The notes beneath the pieces were generated by a model, which saw nothing but the letters and a program-made list of their open reading frames with translations, was not told where the DNA came from and did no database searches. A DNA stretch of 64,000 bases from Spirillospora albida. GTDB lineage: Bacteria > Actinomycetota > Actinomycetes > Streptosporangiales > Streptosporangiaceae. Within the stretch, counting starts at the first letter, position 1. Each line of letters starts with the position of its first letter. The stretch spans positions 62,001 to 126,000 of the forward strand of contig NZ_JOFJ01000004.1 in assembly GCF_000718255.1 (NCBI RefSeq), in the 5' to 3' direction. The translations under genes were made by a program, and so were the position numbers. Below, in pieces: positions 17,295 through 26,516 of this stretch.

Positions 17295-19451
17295 ATGTTC
17301 GCACGGCTCGCGCGCTTCGTCGTGGGGCACCCGTGGTGGACGATCGTCTCATGGCTCGCCGTGGCCGCGGTCGTCATCGCGTTCTCACCCAAGCTCACCA
17401 CCGAGTCCGACCAAGGCGACTTCCTGCCGTCGAAGTACGAGTCCGTGCAGGCGATGAAGATCGCTGAAGAGGCCTTCCCGCAGCAGGAGGACACCTCCTC
17501 GCTGATCGTGGTGAAGCGCACGGACGGGCGGCCCCTGGCCGCCGCCGACGTCACGAAGGTCACCGAGGTCGCCAAGACCCTGAACGCCGACAAGCCGGCG
17601 ACCGTCCAGGGCTTCATGGCGAGTCCCGAGACGGTCGCGCCCAACAAGGCCGTCCAGGTGATCATGATCCCCATGAAGGGGACCTCGCAGGAGGAGAACA
17701 AGAAGCAGACGGAGGCGATCCGCGACATCCGCGGCGACCTGCCGAACCTGCTCAAGGGCACCGGCCTGGAGGCCAAGGTCGGCGGCGAGGTCGCCAGCTT
17801 CGCCGACAACGAGGACTCCTTCACCAAGTCCTTCGAGATCGTCGGCATCGCGACCTTCATCCTGATCATCGGACTGATCCTGCTGATCTTCCGGGCGCCG
17901 ATCGCGGCCGTCCTGCCGATCATCGTGATCACGGTGACCATGCAGGTCTCGATGGGCCTGATCGGCACCGCCGCGAAGATCTTCGGGTTCTCCGGCGACG
18001 ACAGCCTCGCCACGATCATCCTGATCGTCCTGTTCGGCGTCGGCGCCGACTACTACCTGTTCCTGATGTTCCGGTTCCGGGAGCGGCTGCGCGCCGGCGA
18101 CGACAAGAAGACCGCGATGATCACCGCGGTGGAGCGGGTCGGCGAGGTCATCTCGTCCGCCGCCGCCGCGATCGCCGTCACCTTCCTCGTCCTGCTGCTC
18201 GCCAGCTTCGGCGTCTTCAGCGCCTGGGGCCCCGCCCTCGCGATCTCCGTCGTGGTCATGGGCATCACCTCGCTGACGCTGTTCCCCGCGATCGTGTCGC
18301 TGCTCGGCACCGCCGTGTTCTGGCCGTCCAAGGCATGGAAGAAGCAGCCGAAGGGCTCCATCTCCGCGAAGATCGGCGAGGGCGTCGCCAAGCGGCCCGC
18401 GGTGGCCGCGCTCGCGTCCGGCCTGGTGCTGGTCGTGCTGGCGCTCGGCTCGCTCGGCTTCAAGGCCGACTACGACTTCGCCGCGGGCTTCCCGCAGGAC
18501 ACCGAGTCGGCGAAGGCCATGAAGGAGATGGAGAAGGGCTTCCCGCCCGGCCTGACCACGCCGGTCCAGGTGATCCTGAAGAGCGAGAACGGGCAGCCGC
18601 TCGCCAAGGCCCAGATCGACAAGTTCAGGGCGGACGCCGAGTCCGCTCCGGGCATCGGCCGCGTGCAGGAAGCGGTCCCGGGCAAGGACAAGTCCATCGC
18701 CCGCGTCGACCTCGTGCTGTCGAAGAACCCGGTGTCCAACGAGTCGATCAGCCTCGTGAAGGACAAGCTGGCGCCCGCCGTGCACGACATGGCGCCGGAC
18801 GGCGTCCGGGCCTACGTCGGCGGCACGACCGCGATCTACGCGGACATCAACGCCGTGAACAACCGCGACCTGTCGGTCATCCTGCCGGTCGCCGCGGTGC
18901 TGATCGCGATCATCCTGGCGCTGCTGCTGCGCTCGGTCGTCGCACCGATCTACCTGGTGATCGCGGTGCTGCTCGGCTTCGCCGCGACGCTCGGCTCCGC
19001 CGTGTACGCCTTCCAGGGCATCGCCGGCGAGGCGGGTGTGACGTTCCAGCTGCCGATCATCCTCTACCTGTTCGTGCTCGCCATCGGGACCGACTACAAC
19101 ATCCTGATGACGGCGCGGCTGCGCGAGGAGGCCAAGGAGGGCAACGAACCGCGCAGGGCGGCCGCCCTCGCCATCCACCACGGCGGCCCCACGGTCGCCG
19201 CGGCGGGCCTCATCCTCGCCGGGACGTTCGCGGTCATGCTGCTCGCCCCGGTGTCGATGCTGCAGCAGATGGGCTTCTCCGTCGCGGTCGGCATCGCGCT
19301 CTCGGCGTTCGTGATGTCGATGTTCCTCGTCCCCGGCATCACCGCGCTGCTCGGCCACAAGGCCTGGTGGCCCGGCCACGGCGACGAGCCGTCGAAGCCG
19401 CAGGGCGGTCCGGCGCTGGAGAAGGAGTACGCCCCCTCCAGCACCTCCTAG
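17295..19451 (+). CDS. MMPL family RND-type transporter
   Basis: A 718-residue inner-membrane exporter. The architecture is one N-terminal helix (about 14-34), an extracytoplasmic loop, a block of membrane helices (about 180-345), a second loop, then a second helix block (about 525-690). GVGADYYLFLMFRFRE and the second-half equivalent AIGTDYNILMTARLREE are the MMPL signatures carrying the proton-relay Asp-Tyr pairs. Actinobacterial MMPL proteins move lipids, siderophores or small hydrophobic compounds. No lipid-synthesis partner is adjacent, so the cargo is unknown. It is convergent with the cystathionine beta-synthase gene across a strong hairpin. Confidence 0.92.
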   Translation: MFARLARFVVGHPWWTIVSWLAVAAVVIAFSPKLTTESDQGDFLPSKYESVQAMKIAEEAFPQQEDTSSLIVVKRTDGRPLAAADVTKVTEVAKTLNADKPATVQGFMASPETVAPNKAVQVIMIPMKGTSQEENKKQTEAIRDIRGDLPNLLKGTGLEAKVGGEVASFADNEDSFTKSFEIVGIATFILIIGLILLIFRAPIAAVLPIIVITVTMQVSMGLIGTAAKIFGFSGDDSLATIILIVLFGVGADYYLFLMFRFRERLRAGDDKKTAMITAVERVGEVISSAAAAIAVTFLVLLLASFGVFSAWGPALAISVVVMGITSLTLFPAIVSLLGTAVFWPSKAWKKQPKGSISAKIGEGVAKRPAVAALASGLVLVVLALGSLGFKADYDFAAGFPQDTESAKAMKEMEKGFPPGLTTPVQVILKSENGQPLAKAQIDKFRADAESAPGIGRVQEAVPGKDKSIARVDLVLSKNPVSNESISLVKDKLAPAVHDMAPDGVRAYVGGTTAIYADINAVNNRDLSVILPVAAVLIAIILALLLRSVVAPIYLVIAVLLGFAATLGSAVYAFQGIAGEAGVTFQLPIILYLFVLAIGTDYNILMTARLREEAKEGNEPRRAAALAIHHGGPTVAAAGLILAGTFAVMLLAPVSMLQQMGFSVAVGIALSAFVMSMFLVPGITALLGHKAWWPGHGDEPSKPQGGPALEKEYAPSSTS

Positions 19452-19519
19452 CCGTCGGGTCGGGGGCCCGGCGGGTAAACGCCGCCCACCGGCCGAGCCC
19501 TCGACCCGGCTCCTGAAAA

Positions 19520-19559
19520 GGCGAAGCGCCGGAGACCCCACCGTCTCCGGCGCTTCGCC
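19520..19559. terminator. Bidirectional terminator between MMPL and cbs
   Basis: A perfect 17-bp stem (19520-19536 with 19543-19559, loop CCCACC). On the minus strand it is followed by TTTT, so it is a textbook terminator for the cystathionine beta-synthase gene, whose stop lies 7 bp away. It probably also ends the MMPL transcript. Confidence 0.85.
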
Positions 19560-19565
19560 GTTCCG

Positions 19566-20963
19566 TCAGCCCTCGGCGTCGGCCAGGAAGGCCAGGAGGT
19601 CCTGGCGGGTGACGATCCCGGCGGGCTTGCCGTCCACGAGGACCACCGCCGCGTCCCTCCCCTCAAGCACGGACATCAGCTGCGAGACCGACTCGCCCGA
19701 CCCGACGACGGGCAGCGGCCGGCTCATGTGCTTCTCCAGCGGGTCGTCCGCGCCGGCCTGATCGGTGTAGAGGGCGTGCAGCAGGACCCGCTCCTCCACC
19801 GCGCCGATCACCTCGCCGGCCATCACGTCGGGGTGTCCGGCGCCCGGCGCCACCACCGGCATCTGCGAGACGCCGAACTCGCGCAGCACCTTGACCGCCT
19901 CTCCCACGGTCTCGGCGGGGTGCATGTGCACGAAGTTCGGGATGCCGTCCGACTGGGCGTCCGCCTTGTGGGCCAGGACGTCCCGCACGGCCGCCTCGGT
20001 CGTCGCCTGGTCGCTGAACCCGTACTGGCCGAGCCACTCGTCGTTGAAGATCTTGCTCAGGTAGCCGCGGCCGCCGTCGGGGAGCAGGACGACGATCACC
20101 GCGTCCGGGCCGGCCTCGGCCGCCACCCGCAGCGCCGCGACGACGGCCATGCCGCAGGAACCGCCCACCAGGAGGGCCTCCTCGCGGGCGAGGCGGCGGG
20201 TCATCCCGAAGGAGTCCTTGTCGGAGACCGCGATGACCCGGTCGCAGATGGTGCGGTCGTAGGTCTCGGGCCAGATGTCCTCGCCCACGCCCTCGACCAG
20301 GTAGGGGCGGCCCGAGCCGCCGGAGTACACCGAGCCCTCCGGATCGGCGCCGATGATCTGGACGCGGCCTCCCGACACCTCCTTGAGGTACCTCCCGGTG
20401 CCGCTGATCGTCCCGCCGGTGCCGATTCCCGCGACGAAGTGGGTGACGCGGCCGTCGGTCTGCTCCCAGATCTCCGGGCCGGTCGTCTCGTAGTGCGAGC
20501 GGGGGTTCTCCTGGTTGGTGTACTGGTTCGGCTTCCAGGCGCCCGGGATCTCGGCGGCGAGCCGGTCGGACACCGAGTAGTAGGAGTCGGGGTGGTCGGG
20601 CGACACCGCCGTCGGGCACACCACCACCTCCGCGCCGTACGCGCGCAGGACGTCGATCTTGTCCTTGGCGACCTTGTCGGGGCAGACGAAGACGCAGCGG
20701 TAGCCGCGCTCCTGCGCCACGATGGCGAGCCCGACCCCGGTGTTCCCGGAGGTCGGCTCGACGATGGTGCCGCCCGGCGCGAGCGCGCCGGACCGCTCGG
20801 CCGCGTCGATCATGCGGACCGCGATGCGATCCTTCACCGAGCCGCCGGGGTTGAAGTACTCCACCTTGGCGAGGACCTGCGGCCCTCCGGCCTCGGTCAC
20901 CTTGCGCAGCCGAACGAGCGGGGTGTTGCCCATCAGTTCGACGAGCGAGTCGTGTACGCGCAC
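19566..20963 (-). CDS. cbs: Cystathionine beta-synthase
   Basis: A 465-residue enzyme that condenses serine with homocysteine to cystathionine, the entry to reverse transsulfuration. The PLP domain has GNTPLVRL, the lysine motif GGSVKDRIA, and the PLP-binding TSGNTG. A C-terminal pair of CBS domains (about 335-460) distinguishes it from plain cysteine synthase. There is no N-terminal haem domain, as in other bacterial enzymes. The serine-binding GTGGTISGTGRYLKE loop is intact. It is a single-gene unit divergent from the SGNH hydrolase. Confidence 0.92.
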   Translation of the reverse strand: MRVHDSLVELMGNTPLVRLRKVTEAGGPQVLAKVEYFNPGGSVKDRIAVRMIDAAERSGALAPGGTIVEPTSGNTGVGLAIVAQERGYRCVFVCPDKVAKDKIDVLRAYGAEVVVCPTAVSPDHPDSYYSVSDRLAAEIPGAWKPNQYTNQENPRSHYETTGPEIWEQTDGRVTHFVAGIGTGGTISGTGRYLKEVSGGRVQIIGADPEGSVYSGGSGRPYLVEGVGEDIWPETYDRTICDRVIAVSDKDSFGMTRRLAREEALLVGGSCGMAVVAALRVAAEAGPDAVIVVLLPDGGRGYLSKIFNDEWLGQYGFSDQATTEAAVRDVLAHKADAQSDGIPNFVHMHPAETVGEAVKVLREFGVSQMPVVAPGAGHPDVMAGEVIGAVEERVLLHALYTDQAGADDPLEKHMSRPLPVVGSGESVSQLMSVLEGRDAAVVLVDGKPAGIVTRQDLLAFLADAEG

Positions 20964-21146
20964 CGTACGTCCTTGTCGGTTCCGTGAGTCGGTCGTGGAC
21001 CGCCTTACTTCCCTGCTCAGCCGGTTTCAGCGGCGGGATGGCGGCGGGGTTCGATTCCCGTTTCCGAAGGTAGCCGAGATGGCGCCGTGCGGGCATCAAC
21101 CAGGGAGGCGGGGGTACTCCACCTTCATCGCAGAGAGTGAGCGGGC

Positions 21147-22142
21147 ATGCTGAGAGCGTTGACGGCGCGCCGCATCGCGACGGCCGCGGCGTACGGGGGC
21201 GGCGGGATCACCGCCCTCGGCGGCCTCACGTTCGGGCTGGTGGTGCTGGAGGCGCGGCTGGCGCGCCGGCTCATCGGCGCGACCCCGAACGGCGGCCCGC
21301 CGGCCGCCGACGGGCTCTACGGCCCGGTGGCCGCCGGGCGCCCCCTCTCCCTGGTGGTCCTCGGCGACTCCACGGCGGCGGGGCTCGGCGTGGCCGCACC
21401 GGAGGAGACCCCCGGCGCGATGCTGGCCGAGGGGCTCGCCGCGACCGCTGGACGGCCCGTCCGGCTGACGATCGTGGCCCGCTCCGGGGCGCGGTCGCAC
21501 GCGCTCTCCGGGCAGGTGGACGCGGCGCTGCGGGTGCGGCCCGACCTCGCCGTCATCATGATCGGCGCGAACGACGTGACGTCGCGGACGCCGGCCGCCG
21601 AGTCCGTCCGGCATCTCGCGGACGCGGTCGAGCGGCTGCGCGGCGCGGGCTGCCGGGTCGTCGCCGGCACGTGCCCCGACCTCGGGACGGTGGAGCCGCT
21701 GATGCAGCCGCTGCGGTGGATCGCGCGGCGGGCCAGCCGGCAGCTCGCCGCGGCGCAGATGATCGCGGTGGTGGAGCACGGCGGCCGGGCGGTGTCGGTC
21801 GGCGACCTGCTCGGCCCGGAGTTCGCGGCCGATCCGCCCGCGATGTTCAGCGCGGACCGCTATCATCCGTCGGCCCGCGGGTACGCGACGGCGGCCGCCG
21901 CCCTGCTGCCGTCGATGGCGCACGCTCTCGGGCTGGTGCCGGACCCGGTCGTCGCCCGGCTGGGCGAGGACGTCCTGCCGGTCTACCTGGCGGCGGCCGC
22001 GGCGGCGGAGGTGTCCGGCACCGAGCTGTACGGGGTGTCGGTCGCGGGCCGCGAGCGGGGCCGGTGGGCCGCGCTCCTGCGCCGCCGTCCGGCGCCGGCC
22101 GGCGCCCGGCCGATCGGGTCGGCGTCGCCCCGCGTCGCCTGA
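21147..22142 (+). CDS. SGNH/GDSL-type hydrolase, membrane-associated
   Basis: A 331-residue protein with an N-terminal hydrophobic segment (about 10-32), then the SGNH fold: block I GDSTAAG (nucleophilic Ser), block III GANDV, and block V DRYHPSARGY with the catalytic Asp/His. It probably acts as an esterase outside or at the membrane; the substrate is unknown. The C-terminal 90 residues are Ala/Arg-rich and not conserved-looking. The start follows GAGTGAGCGGGC, a weak ribosome binding site. Confidence 0.85.
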   Translation: MLRALTARRIATAAAYGGGGITALGGLTFGLVVLEARLARRLIGATPNGGPPAADGLYGPVAAGRPLSLVVLGDSTAAGLGVAAPEETPGAMLAEGLAATAGRPVRLTIVARSGARSHALSGQVDAALRVRPDLAVIMIGANDVTSRTPAAESVRHLADAVERLRGAGCRVVAGTCPDLGTVEPLMQPLRWIARRASRQLAAAQMIAVVEHGGRAVSVGDLLGPEFAADPPAMFSADRYHPSARGYATAAAALLPSMAHALGLVPDPVVARLGEDVLPVYLAAAAAAEVSGTELYGVSVAGRERGRWAALLRRRPAPAGARPIGSASPRVA

Positions 22143-22308
22143 GCCGCAGGCCCCGGCGCGGGCCCGGCGCGGACCGCCGGACGTAAGCATTCACTTATGA
22201 ACGTGCACGTCAGCCCCGGGATGGGTGGGCGTGCGCACAGCGGCTAGATTGCTCGTGACCGGCGGGTAACCACGCCGGGGACGACCGGACGCTGAGACAG
22301 GAGTCATC
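22143..22308 (+). promoter_or_regulatory. Thiolase upstream region with two dyad elements
   Basis: The spacer contains TAAGCATTCACTTA (22184-22197), an imperfect dyad of the AAGC-N-CTT form seen at TetR-type operators of acyl-CoA metabolism, and directly next to it the perfect palindrome ACGTGCACGT (22201-22210). They lie about 100 bp before the thiolase start. The link to a regulator is inference. Confidence 0.35.
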
Positions 22309-23529
22309 ATGCCCGAGGCAGTCATCGTCGCCACCGCGCGCTCGCCCATCGGACGCGCCTTCAAGGGATCGCTGAAGGACATGCGTCCCGACGACCTCAC
22401 CGCACAGATGATCACCGCCGCGATGGCGAAGGTGCCGCAGCTCGACCCGGCGCAGGTCGACGACCTCCTGCTCGGCTGCGGCCTGCCCGGCGGCGAGCAG
22501 GGCTACAACATGGCCCGCGTGGTGTCGGTGCTGCTCGGCTGGGACACCGTGCCCGGCGCGACGATCACCCGCTACTGTTCGTCGTCGCTCCAGACCACCC
22601 GGATGGCGCTGCACGCGATCAAGGCCGGCGAGGCCGACGTCATCGTGTCCGCCGGCGTGGAGACCGTCAGCCGCTTCGCCAAGGGCAGCAGCGACGGCCT
22701 GCCCGACACCCAGAACCCGCTGTTCGCGGACGCCGAGGCCCGCACCGCCAAGGCCGCCGAGGGCGGCGCGCCGGTGTGGCACGACCCGCGCGAGGACGGC
22801 GCCCTCCCCGACATCTACATCGCGATGGGCCAGACCGCCGAGAACGTCGCCGCGCTGCGCGGCGTGTCCCGGCAGGCGCAGGACGAGTTCGGCGTCCGGT
22901 CCCAGAACCTCGCCGAGAAGTCCATGGGCAACGGCTTCTGGGAGACGGACATCACCCCCGTCACGCTGCCCGACGGCTCCGTCGTCAGCAAGGACGACGG
23001 CCCCCGGGCCGGCACGTCCTACGAGAAGGTGTCGCAGCTCCAGCCCGTGTTCCGCCCCGACGGGACGGTCACGGCCGGCAACTGCTGCCCGCTGAACGAC
23101 GGTGCCGCCGCGGTCGTCATCATGAGCGACACGAAGGCCGCCGAGCTCGGCATCACGCCGCTCGCCCGCGTCGTGTCGACCGGCGTCACCGGCCTGTCCC
23201 CCGAGATCATGGGCCTCGGCCCGGTCGAGGCGTCCCGCAAGGCGCTCGCCAACGCCGGCATGACGATCGCCGACATCGACCTGGTCGAGATCAACGAGGC
23301 GTTCGCCGCGCAGGTCCTGCCGTCCGCCGAGGACCTCGGCATCGACATGGACAAGCTGAACGTCAACGGCGGCGCGATCGCGATCGGCCACCCGTTCGGC
23401 ATGACCGGCGCGCGGATCACCTCCACGCTCATCAACGGGCTGCGCTTCCACGACAAGCAGTTCGGCCTGGAGACCATGTGCGTCGGCGGCGGCCAGGGCA
23501 TGGCGATGGTGCTCGAGCGCCTCTCCTGA
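22309..23529 (+). CDS. Acetyl-CoA C-acyltransferase (thiolase)
   Basis: A 406-residue thiolase that either cleaves 3-ketoacyl-CoA (beta-oxidation, sterol side-chain type FadA) or condenses two acetyl-CoA. The nucleophilic Cys lies in RYCSSSLQT, near residue 90. The His motif is in GGAIAIGHPFGMTGAR and the second Cys in METMCVGGGQGMAM-type context near the C-terminus. NEAFAAQ is also present. The sequence looks closest to FadA-type degradative thiolases. It stands alone between a promoter with dyads and a strong terminator, so no pathway partner is adjacent. Confidence 0.92.
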   Translation: MPEAVIVATARSPIGRAFKGSLKDMRPDDLTAQMITAAMAKVPQLDPAQVDDLLLGCGLPGGEQGYNMARVVSVLLGWDTVPGATITRYCSSSLQTTRMALHAIKAGEADVIVSAGVETVSRFAKGSSDGLPDTQNPLFADAEARTAKAAEGGAPVWHDPREDGALPDIYIAMGQTAENVAALRGVSRQAQDEFGVRSQNLAEKSMGNGFWETDITPVTLPDGSVVSKDDGPRAGTSYEKVSQLQPVFRPDGTVTAGNCCPLNDGAAAVVIMSDTKAAELGITPLARVVSTGVTGLSPEIMGLGPVEASRKALANAGMTIADIDLVEINEAFAAQVLPSAEDLGIDMDKLNVNGGAIAIGHPFGMTGARITSTLINGLRFHDKQFGLETMCVGGGQGMAMVLERLS

Positions 23530-23541
23530 CCCGGTTCGCAC

Positions 23542-23577
23542 GGCCCGCGGCGGCGTCTCCGGACGGCGCCGCGGGCC
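23542..23577 (+). terminator. Terminator after thiolase
   Basis: An 11-bp inverted repeat (23542-23552 with 23567-23577). Its interior contains a further 4-bp stem closed by a TCCG tetraloop. It lies 13 bp after the thiolase stop. There is no T-tract, as is common in GC-rich actinobacteria. Confidence 0.7.
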
Positions 23578-23702
23578 GGCGACGTTCCGGGTTCGGAATG
23601 ATCTACGTAACGTAATAGATAGGTCCCCGTTAGGGGGTTGTCACATCCACGCGGTTGTTGCAGAGTCGGCAGCAAGAAGGCCCCGCGACCTGGAGGTGCC
23701 AA

Positions 23703-23930
23703 TTGTCACTGAACCACTCGCCGGAGACGCACAGCAAGCTGATCGCCCGCATTCCGCAAGTCACAGGACGTGACATCCCCGAGTGGTTCACCACCATCGA
23801 GAACGGCCCGTCGTTCACGCGCTGCGAGGAACGCTGCTCGTGGCTGGCCGACGAGCACAACCTGTCGCACGGCTACGCGGCCGCGCTGGTGCGCGAGCAC
23901 GAGCGCACCCGCCGGGCGCGGCACTACTGA
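23703..23930 (+). CDS. Small DUF4287-like protein
   Basis: A 75-residue protein. The TTG start at 23703 is supported by GGAGGT at 23692-23697, so the 91-residue frame opening at 23655 is too long. The sequence HSKLIARIPQVTGRDIPEWFTTIE resembles the DUF4287 helical domain and is followed by a Cys pair (RCEERCSWL) and LSHGYAAALVREHE, a motif shared by DUF4287/DUF5655 proteins. Function unknown. Its own AT-rich upstream segment (about 23600-23640) suggests an independent promoter. Confidence 0.75.
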   Translation: MSLNHSPETHSKLIARIPQVTGRDIPEWFTTIENGPSFTRCEERCSWLADEHNLSHGYAAALVREHERTRRARHY

Positions 23931-24079
23931 CGCCCCACCGCTGAGCCGGCCCCGCTCGCCGCATCGAGCGGGCGCCCGCCGCCCCAGAACTCCAGACCGC
24001 TTCGCGGGATCCCGCCAACGGATCACCCCGCCGTCGCGCCCGCTGCGCGGGCCCGACCCCGGCGCCGAGATCCCGCAAA

Positions 24080-24117
24080 CGATCAGCCCCCCGCCGGGAC
24101 CGGCGGGGGGCTGATCG
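24080..24117. terminator. Bidirectional terminator
   Basis: A perfect inverted repeat, 24080-24097 with 24100-24117, centred on GA. It separates the convergent DUF4287 (+) and BAX-inhibitor-like (-) genes and lies 20 bp from the latter's stop. Confidence 0.8.
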
Positions 24118-24137
24118 TCATGCCCGGGGACGCGGGG

Positions 24138-24962
24138 TCAGTCGCGGCCGGAGAAGTACGACAGGAAGCGGAGCAGCTCCAGGTAGATCCACACAAGGCT
24201 CAGCACGAGGCCGAACGCGCAGTACCACGCGAACTTCTCGGGCGCGCCCGTCTGGACGCCGCGCTCGATCTCGTCGAAGTCGAGCAGCAGGAAGAAGCAG
24301 CCGACGAGGATCGCGACGACGCTGAACACGTAGGCGAGCGGGTTGCCCGCGTCCCGGATGCCGATGCCGTCCTCGGCGCCGAACAGCTGGACGACCAGGT
24401 TGACGAGCATCAGGCCGATGAGACCGAAGCCGGCCGCGATCACGAACCGGGTGAACTTCGGTGTGACCCGGACGATCCGCAGCGCGTACACGGCGAGCGT
24501 CGCGCCGAACGCCAGCGCGGTGCCGATCAGGGCCTGGAACACGACACCGTGGTACAGGTCGTTGTAGGCGTGGCTGATGATCCCGACGGCGACGCCGTAG
24601 ACGGCGGCGAACGTCAGCACCATCGGGGCGTTGGCCTTGCGGCCGAACGTGATGAACGCCCAGATGCCGATCTCAGCGAGCAGCGCGACCACGAGGACCG
24701 GCACGGCGAGCCGCGGCGGGACCAGCGCCCAGGCGAGCCCGGCGGTGACGATCAGGGTGGCCAGCGTCAGGAAGCCGCGGACGACGACGTCGTCCAGCGT
24801 CATCGGCCGGGTCGCGGCCGGCGGCGCGTACTGGGCCGGCGCACCGTACTGCGGCCCGTACTCGGCCGCGCCGTACCCCGGGCCGGGGGCGCCGTACGCC
24901 TGACCCCCGTGGCTCTGCCTGTTGAAGGCGTCCCCCCGGAATGCCGGGTTTCTGCTCTCCAT
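24138..24962 (-). CDS. Bax inhibitor-1/YccA family membrane protein
   Basis: A 274-residue protein. A Gly/Tyr/Pro-rich N-terminal tail (about 1-55) precedes seven predicted membrane helices. Asp-rich C-terminal segments (LLDFDEIERGVQTGAP) correspond to the pH-sensing aspartate region of the BI-1 / TMBIM family, whose members form calcium leak channels. The bacterial role is unclear. The gene stands alone, with a terminator at its 3' end. Confidence 0.88.
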   Translation of the reverse strand: MESRNPAFRGDAFNRQSHGGQAYGAPGPGYGAAEYGPQYGAPAQYAPPAATRPMTLDDVVVRGFLTLATLIVTAGLAWALVPPRLAVPVLVVALLAEIGIWAFITFGRKANAPMVLTFAAVYGVAVGIISHAYNDLYHGVVFQALIGTALAFGATLAVYALRIVRVTPKFTRFVIAAGFGLIGLMLVNLVVQLFGAEDGIGIRDAGNPLAYVFSVVAILVGCFFLLLDFDEIERGVQTGAPEKFAWYCAFGLVLSLVWIYLELLRFLSYFSGRD

Positions 24963-25079
24963 ATCATCCTCCGCAACACGATGACGCGCCTGCCTGAACG
25001 CCCAGTCTAAGCGTTGGAAGGCGATTCGGGCGCTTCCTGTTCCGCCGGGCGGCGGCCCGGCCTGCGGCGACGGCCGCGG

Positions 25080-26516
25080 TCACACGTCCCGGGCCCGCCC
25101 CGCGGCGAGCTCGAACTCCTGGCGCGGCCACTCCAGCTCGCCGAGCGAGACGATCTCGCGCCGGAAGAACAGCGCGAGCGTCCAGTCCACGGTGATCCGG
25201 AACTTGCGGTTCACGGTGGGCATCCGGGACAGGTGATAGGTCCGGTGCATGAACCAGGCGGGCAGCCCGCGCAGTTTGATCCCGTACACGTTCGCGACGC
25301 CCTTGTGCAGGCCGAGCCCCGCGACCGACCCCACGTAGGCGTGCGCGTACGGCTTGCGGGGCTTGCCCCGCAGGTCCGCGACGATGTTGTCGGCGAGCCG
25401 CTTCGCCTGCCGGACGGCGTGCTGGGCGTTCGGCGCGGTGAACTCGCCGTCGGCGGTGAGGTCCGGCACCCGCGCGTTGTCACCGGCCGCGTAGACGTGC
25501 TCCAGGCCCTCGACGGTCAGGTCGGCGGTCGCCCTGATACGGCCCTTGTCGTCCAGCGGAAGGTCGCTGTCGCGGACGACCGGATGCGGCTTAACCCCGG
25601 CGGTCCACACAAGCGTGCCCGCGTCGAACTCGTCGCCGTCGCTCAGCACGATGTGCCGGCCCTCCGCCGACTTCAGCAGCGTGCCGAGCTTCACCTCGAT
25701 GCCGCGGCGGCGCAGCGCCTCCACCGTCCAGCGGCCCATCTCCGGCCCGACCTCGGGCAGCACCCGGTCGGTGGCCTCGACCATCATCCAGCGCATGTCG
25801 GCGGCGTCGATGTTCGGGTACCAGCGGCACGCGTCCCGCGCCATGTCCTCCAGCTCGGCGAGCGCCTCGATCCCGGCGAATCCGGCGCCGACGAACACGA
25901 ACGTCAGCGCGCGCCGCCGCACCTCCTCGTCATCGGGGTTGGACGCGGCGACGTCGAGCTGGTGCAGGACGTGGTTGCGCAGGAAGATGGCCTCCTCGAT
26001 CGTCTTGAACCCGATCCCGCAGGTGTCGAGGCCGGGGATCGGCAGCGTCCGCGACACCGACCCGAGCGCGACCACGAGCATGTCGTAGCCGATCTCCCGG
26101 CGCGGGACGTCCGCCGACCGCGCCCCGGCCGGACGGACGGTGACGCGCCGGGAGGCGTGGTCGATCCGCGTCACGTGCGCGTTCAGCACGCGGCAGCGCT
26201 TCAGCACCTTCCGCAGCGGCGCCACGACGTGCCGGGGCTCCAGGTTCCCGGCCGCCGCCTCCGGGAGGAACGGCTGGTAGGTCATGTAGGACTGGGGGTC
26301 GATGACGGTCACGACGACCTCGCCGCGCCGCAGCTCGGACCGCAGCCGGCGCTGCAGCCTGAGGGCGGTGTACATGCCGACGTACCCGCCGCCGATGATC
26401 ACGATGTGCCGGGCACCGTCCGGAGCGCGAGCGGAATCCCGGGTGGGTGCGGTGTCCGGAACGCGTTCGGTGTCCGGAGTGCGCGGGGCGTCCGTTGTGG
26501 GGTCCGTTGGGGGCAT
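25080..26516 (-). CDS. ndh: Type II NADH dehydrogenase-like FAD oxidoreductase
   Basis: A 478-residue flavoprotein. The first 35 residues are a Thr/Asp/Pro/Arg repeat-like tail that is not part of the fold. The FAD-binding Rossmann motif is IVIIGGGYVGMYTA; the NAD-binding motif is FVFVGAGFAGIEALAELED. The second FAD contact VYAAGDNARVPD and a C-terminal amphipathic region fit NDH-2, which passes electrons from NADH to menaquinone at the membrane face without pumping protons. The ATG at 26516 overlaps, on the other strand, the 5' edge of a cobalamin-riboswitch-like element. A shorter start is possible because the tail is not conserved. Confidence 0.88.
   Translation of the reverse strand: MPPTDPTTDAPRTPDTERVPDTAPTRDSARAPDGARHIVIIGGGYVGMYTALRLQRRLRSELRRGEVVVTVIDPQSYMTYQPFLPEAAAGNLEPRHVVAPLRKVLKRCRVLNAHVTRIDHASRRVTVRPAGARSADVPRREIGYDMLVVALGSVSRTLPIPGLDTCGIGFKTIEEAIFLRNHVLHQLDVAASNPDDEEVRRRALTFVFVGAGFAGIEALAELEDMARDACRWYPNIDAADMRWMMVEATDRVLPEVGPEMGRWTVEALRRRGIEVKLGTLLKSAEGRHIVLSDGDEFDAGTLVWTAGVKPHPVVRDSDLPLDDKGRIRATADLTVEGLEHVYAAGDNARVPDLTADGEFTAPNAQHAVRQAKRLADNIVADLRGKPRKPYAHAYVGSVAGLGLHKGVANVYGIKLRGLPAWFMHRTYHLSRMPTVNRKFRITVDWTLALFFRREIVSLGELEWPRQEFELAAGRARDV

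Noticed and set aside
17385..19541. Minus-strand frame the same length as the MMPL gene.
   Set aside because: Mirror frame of the transporter with low-complexity His/Asp/Arg/Gly sequence and no motif.
21045..21075. GGTTCGATTCCCG, similar to a tRNA T-arm, upstream of the SGNH hydrolase gene.
   Set aside because: The required 5-bp stem with a 7-base loop does not form, and no acceptor stem, D-arm or anticodon arm is present around it.
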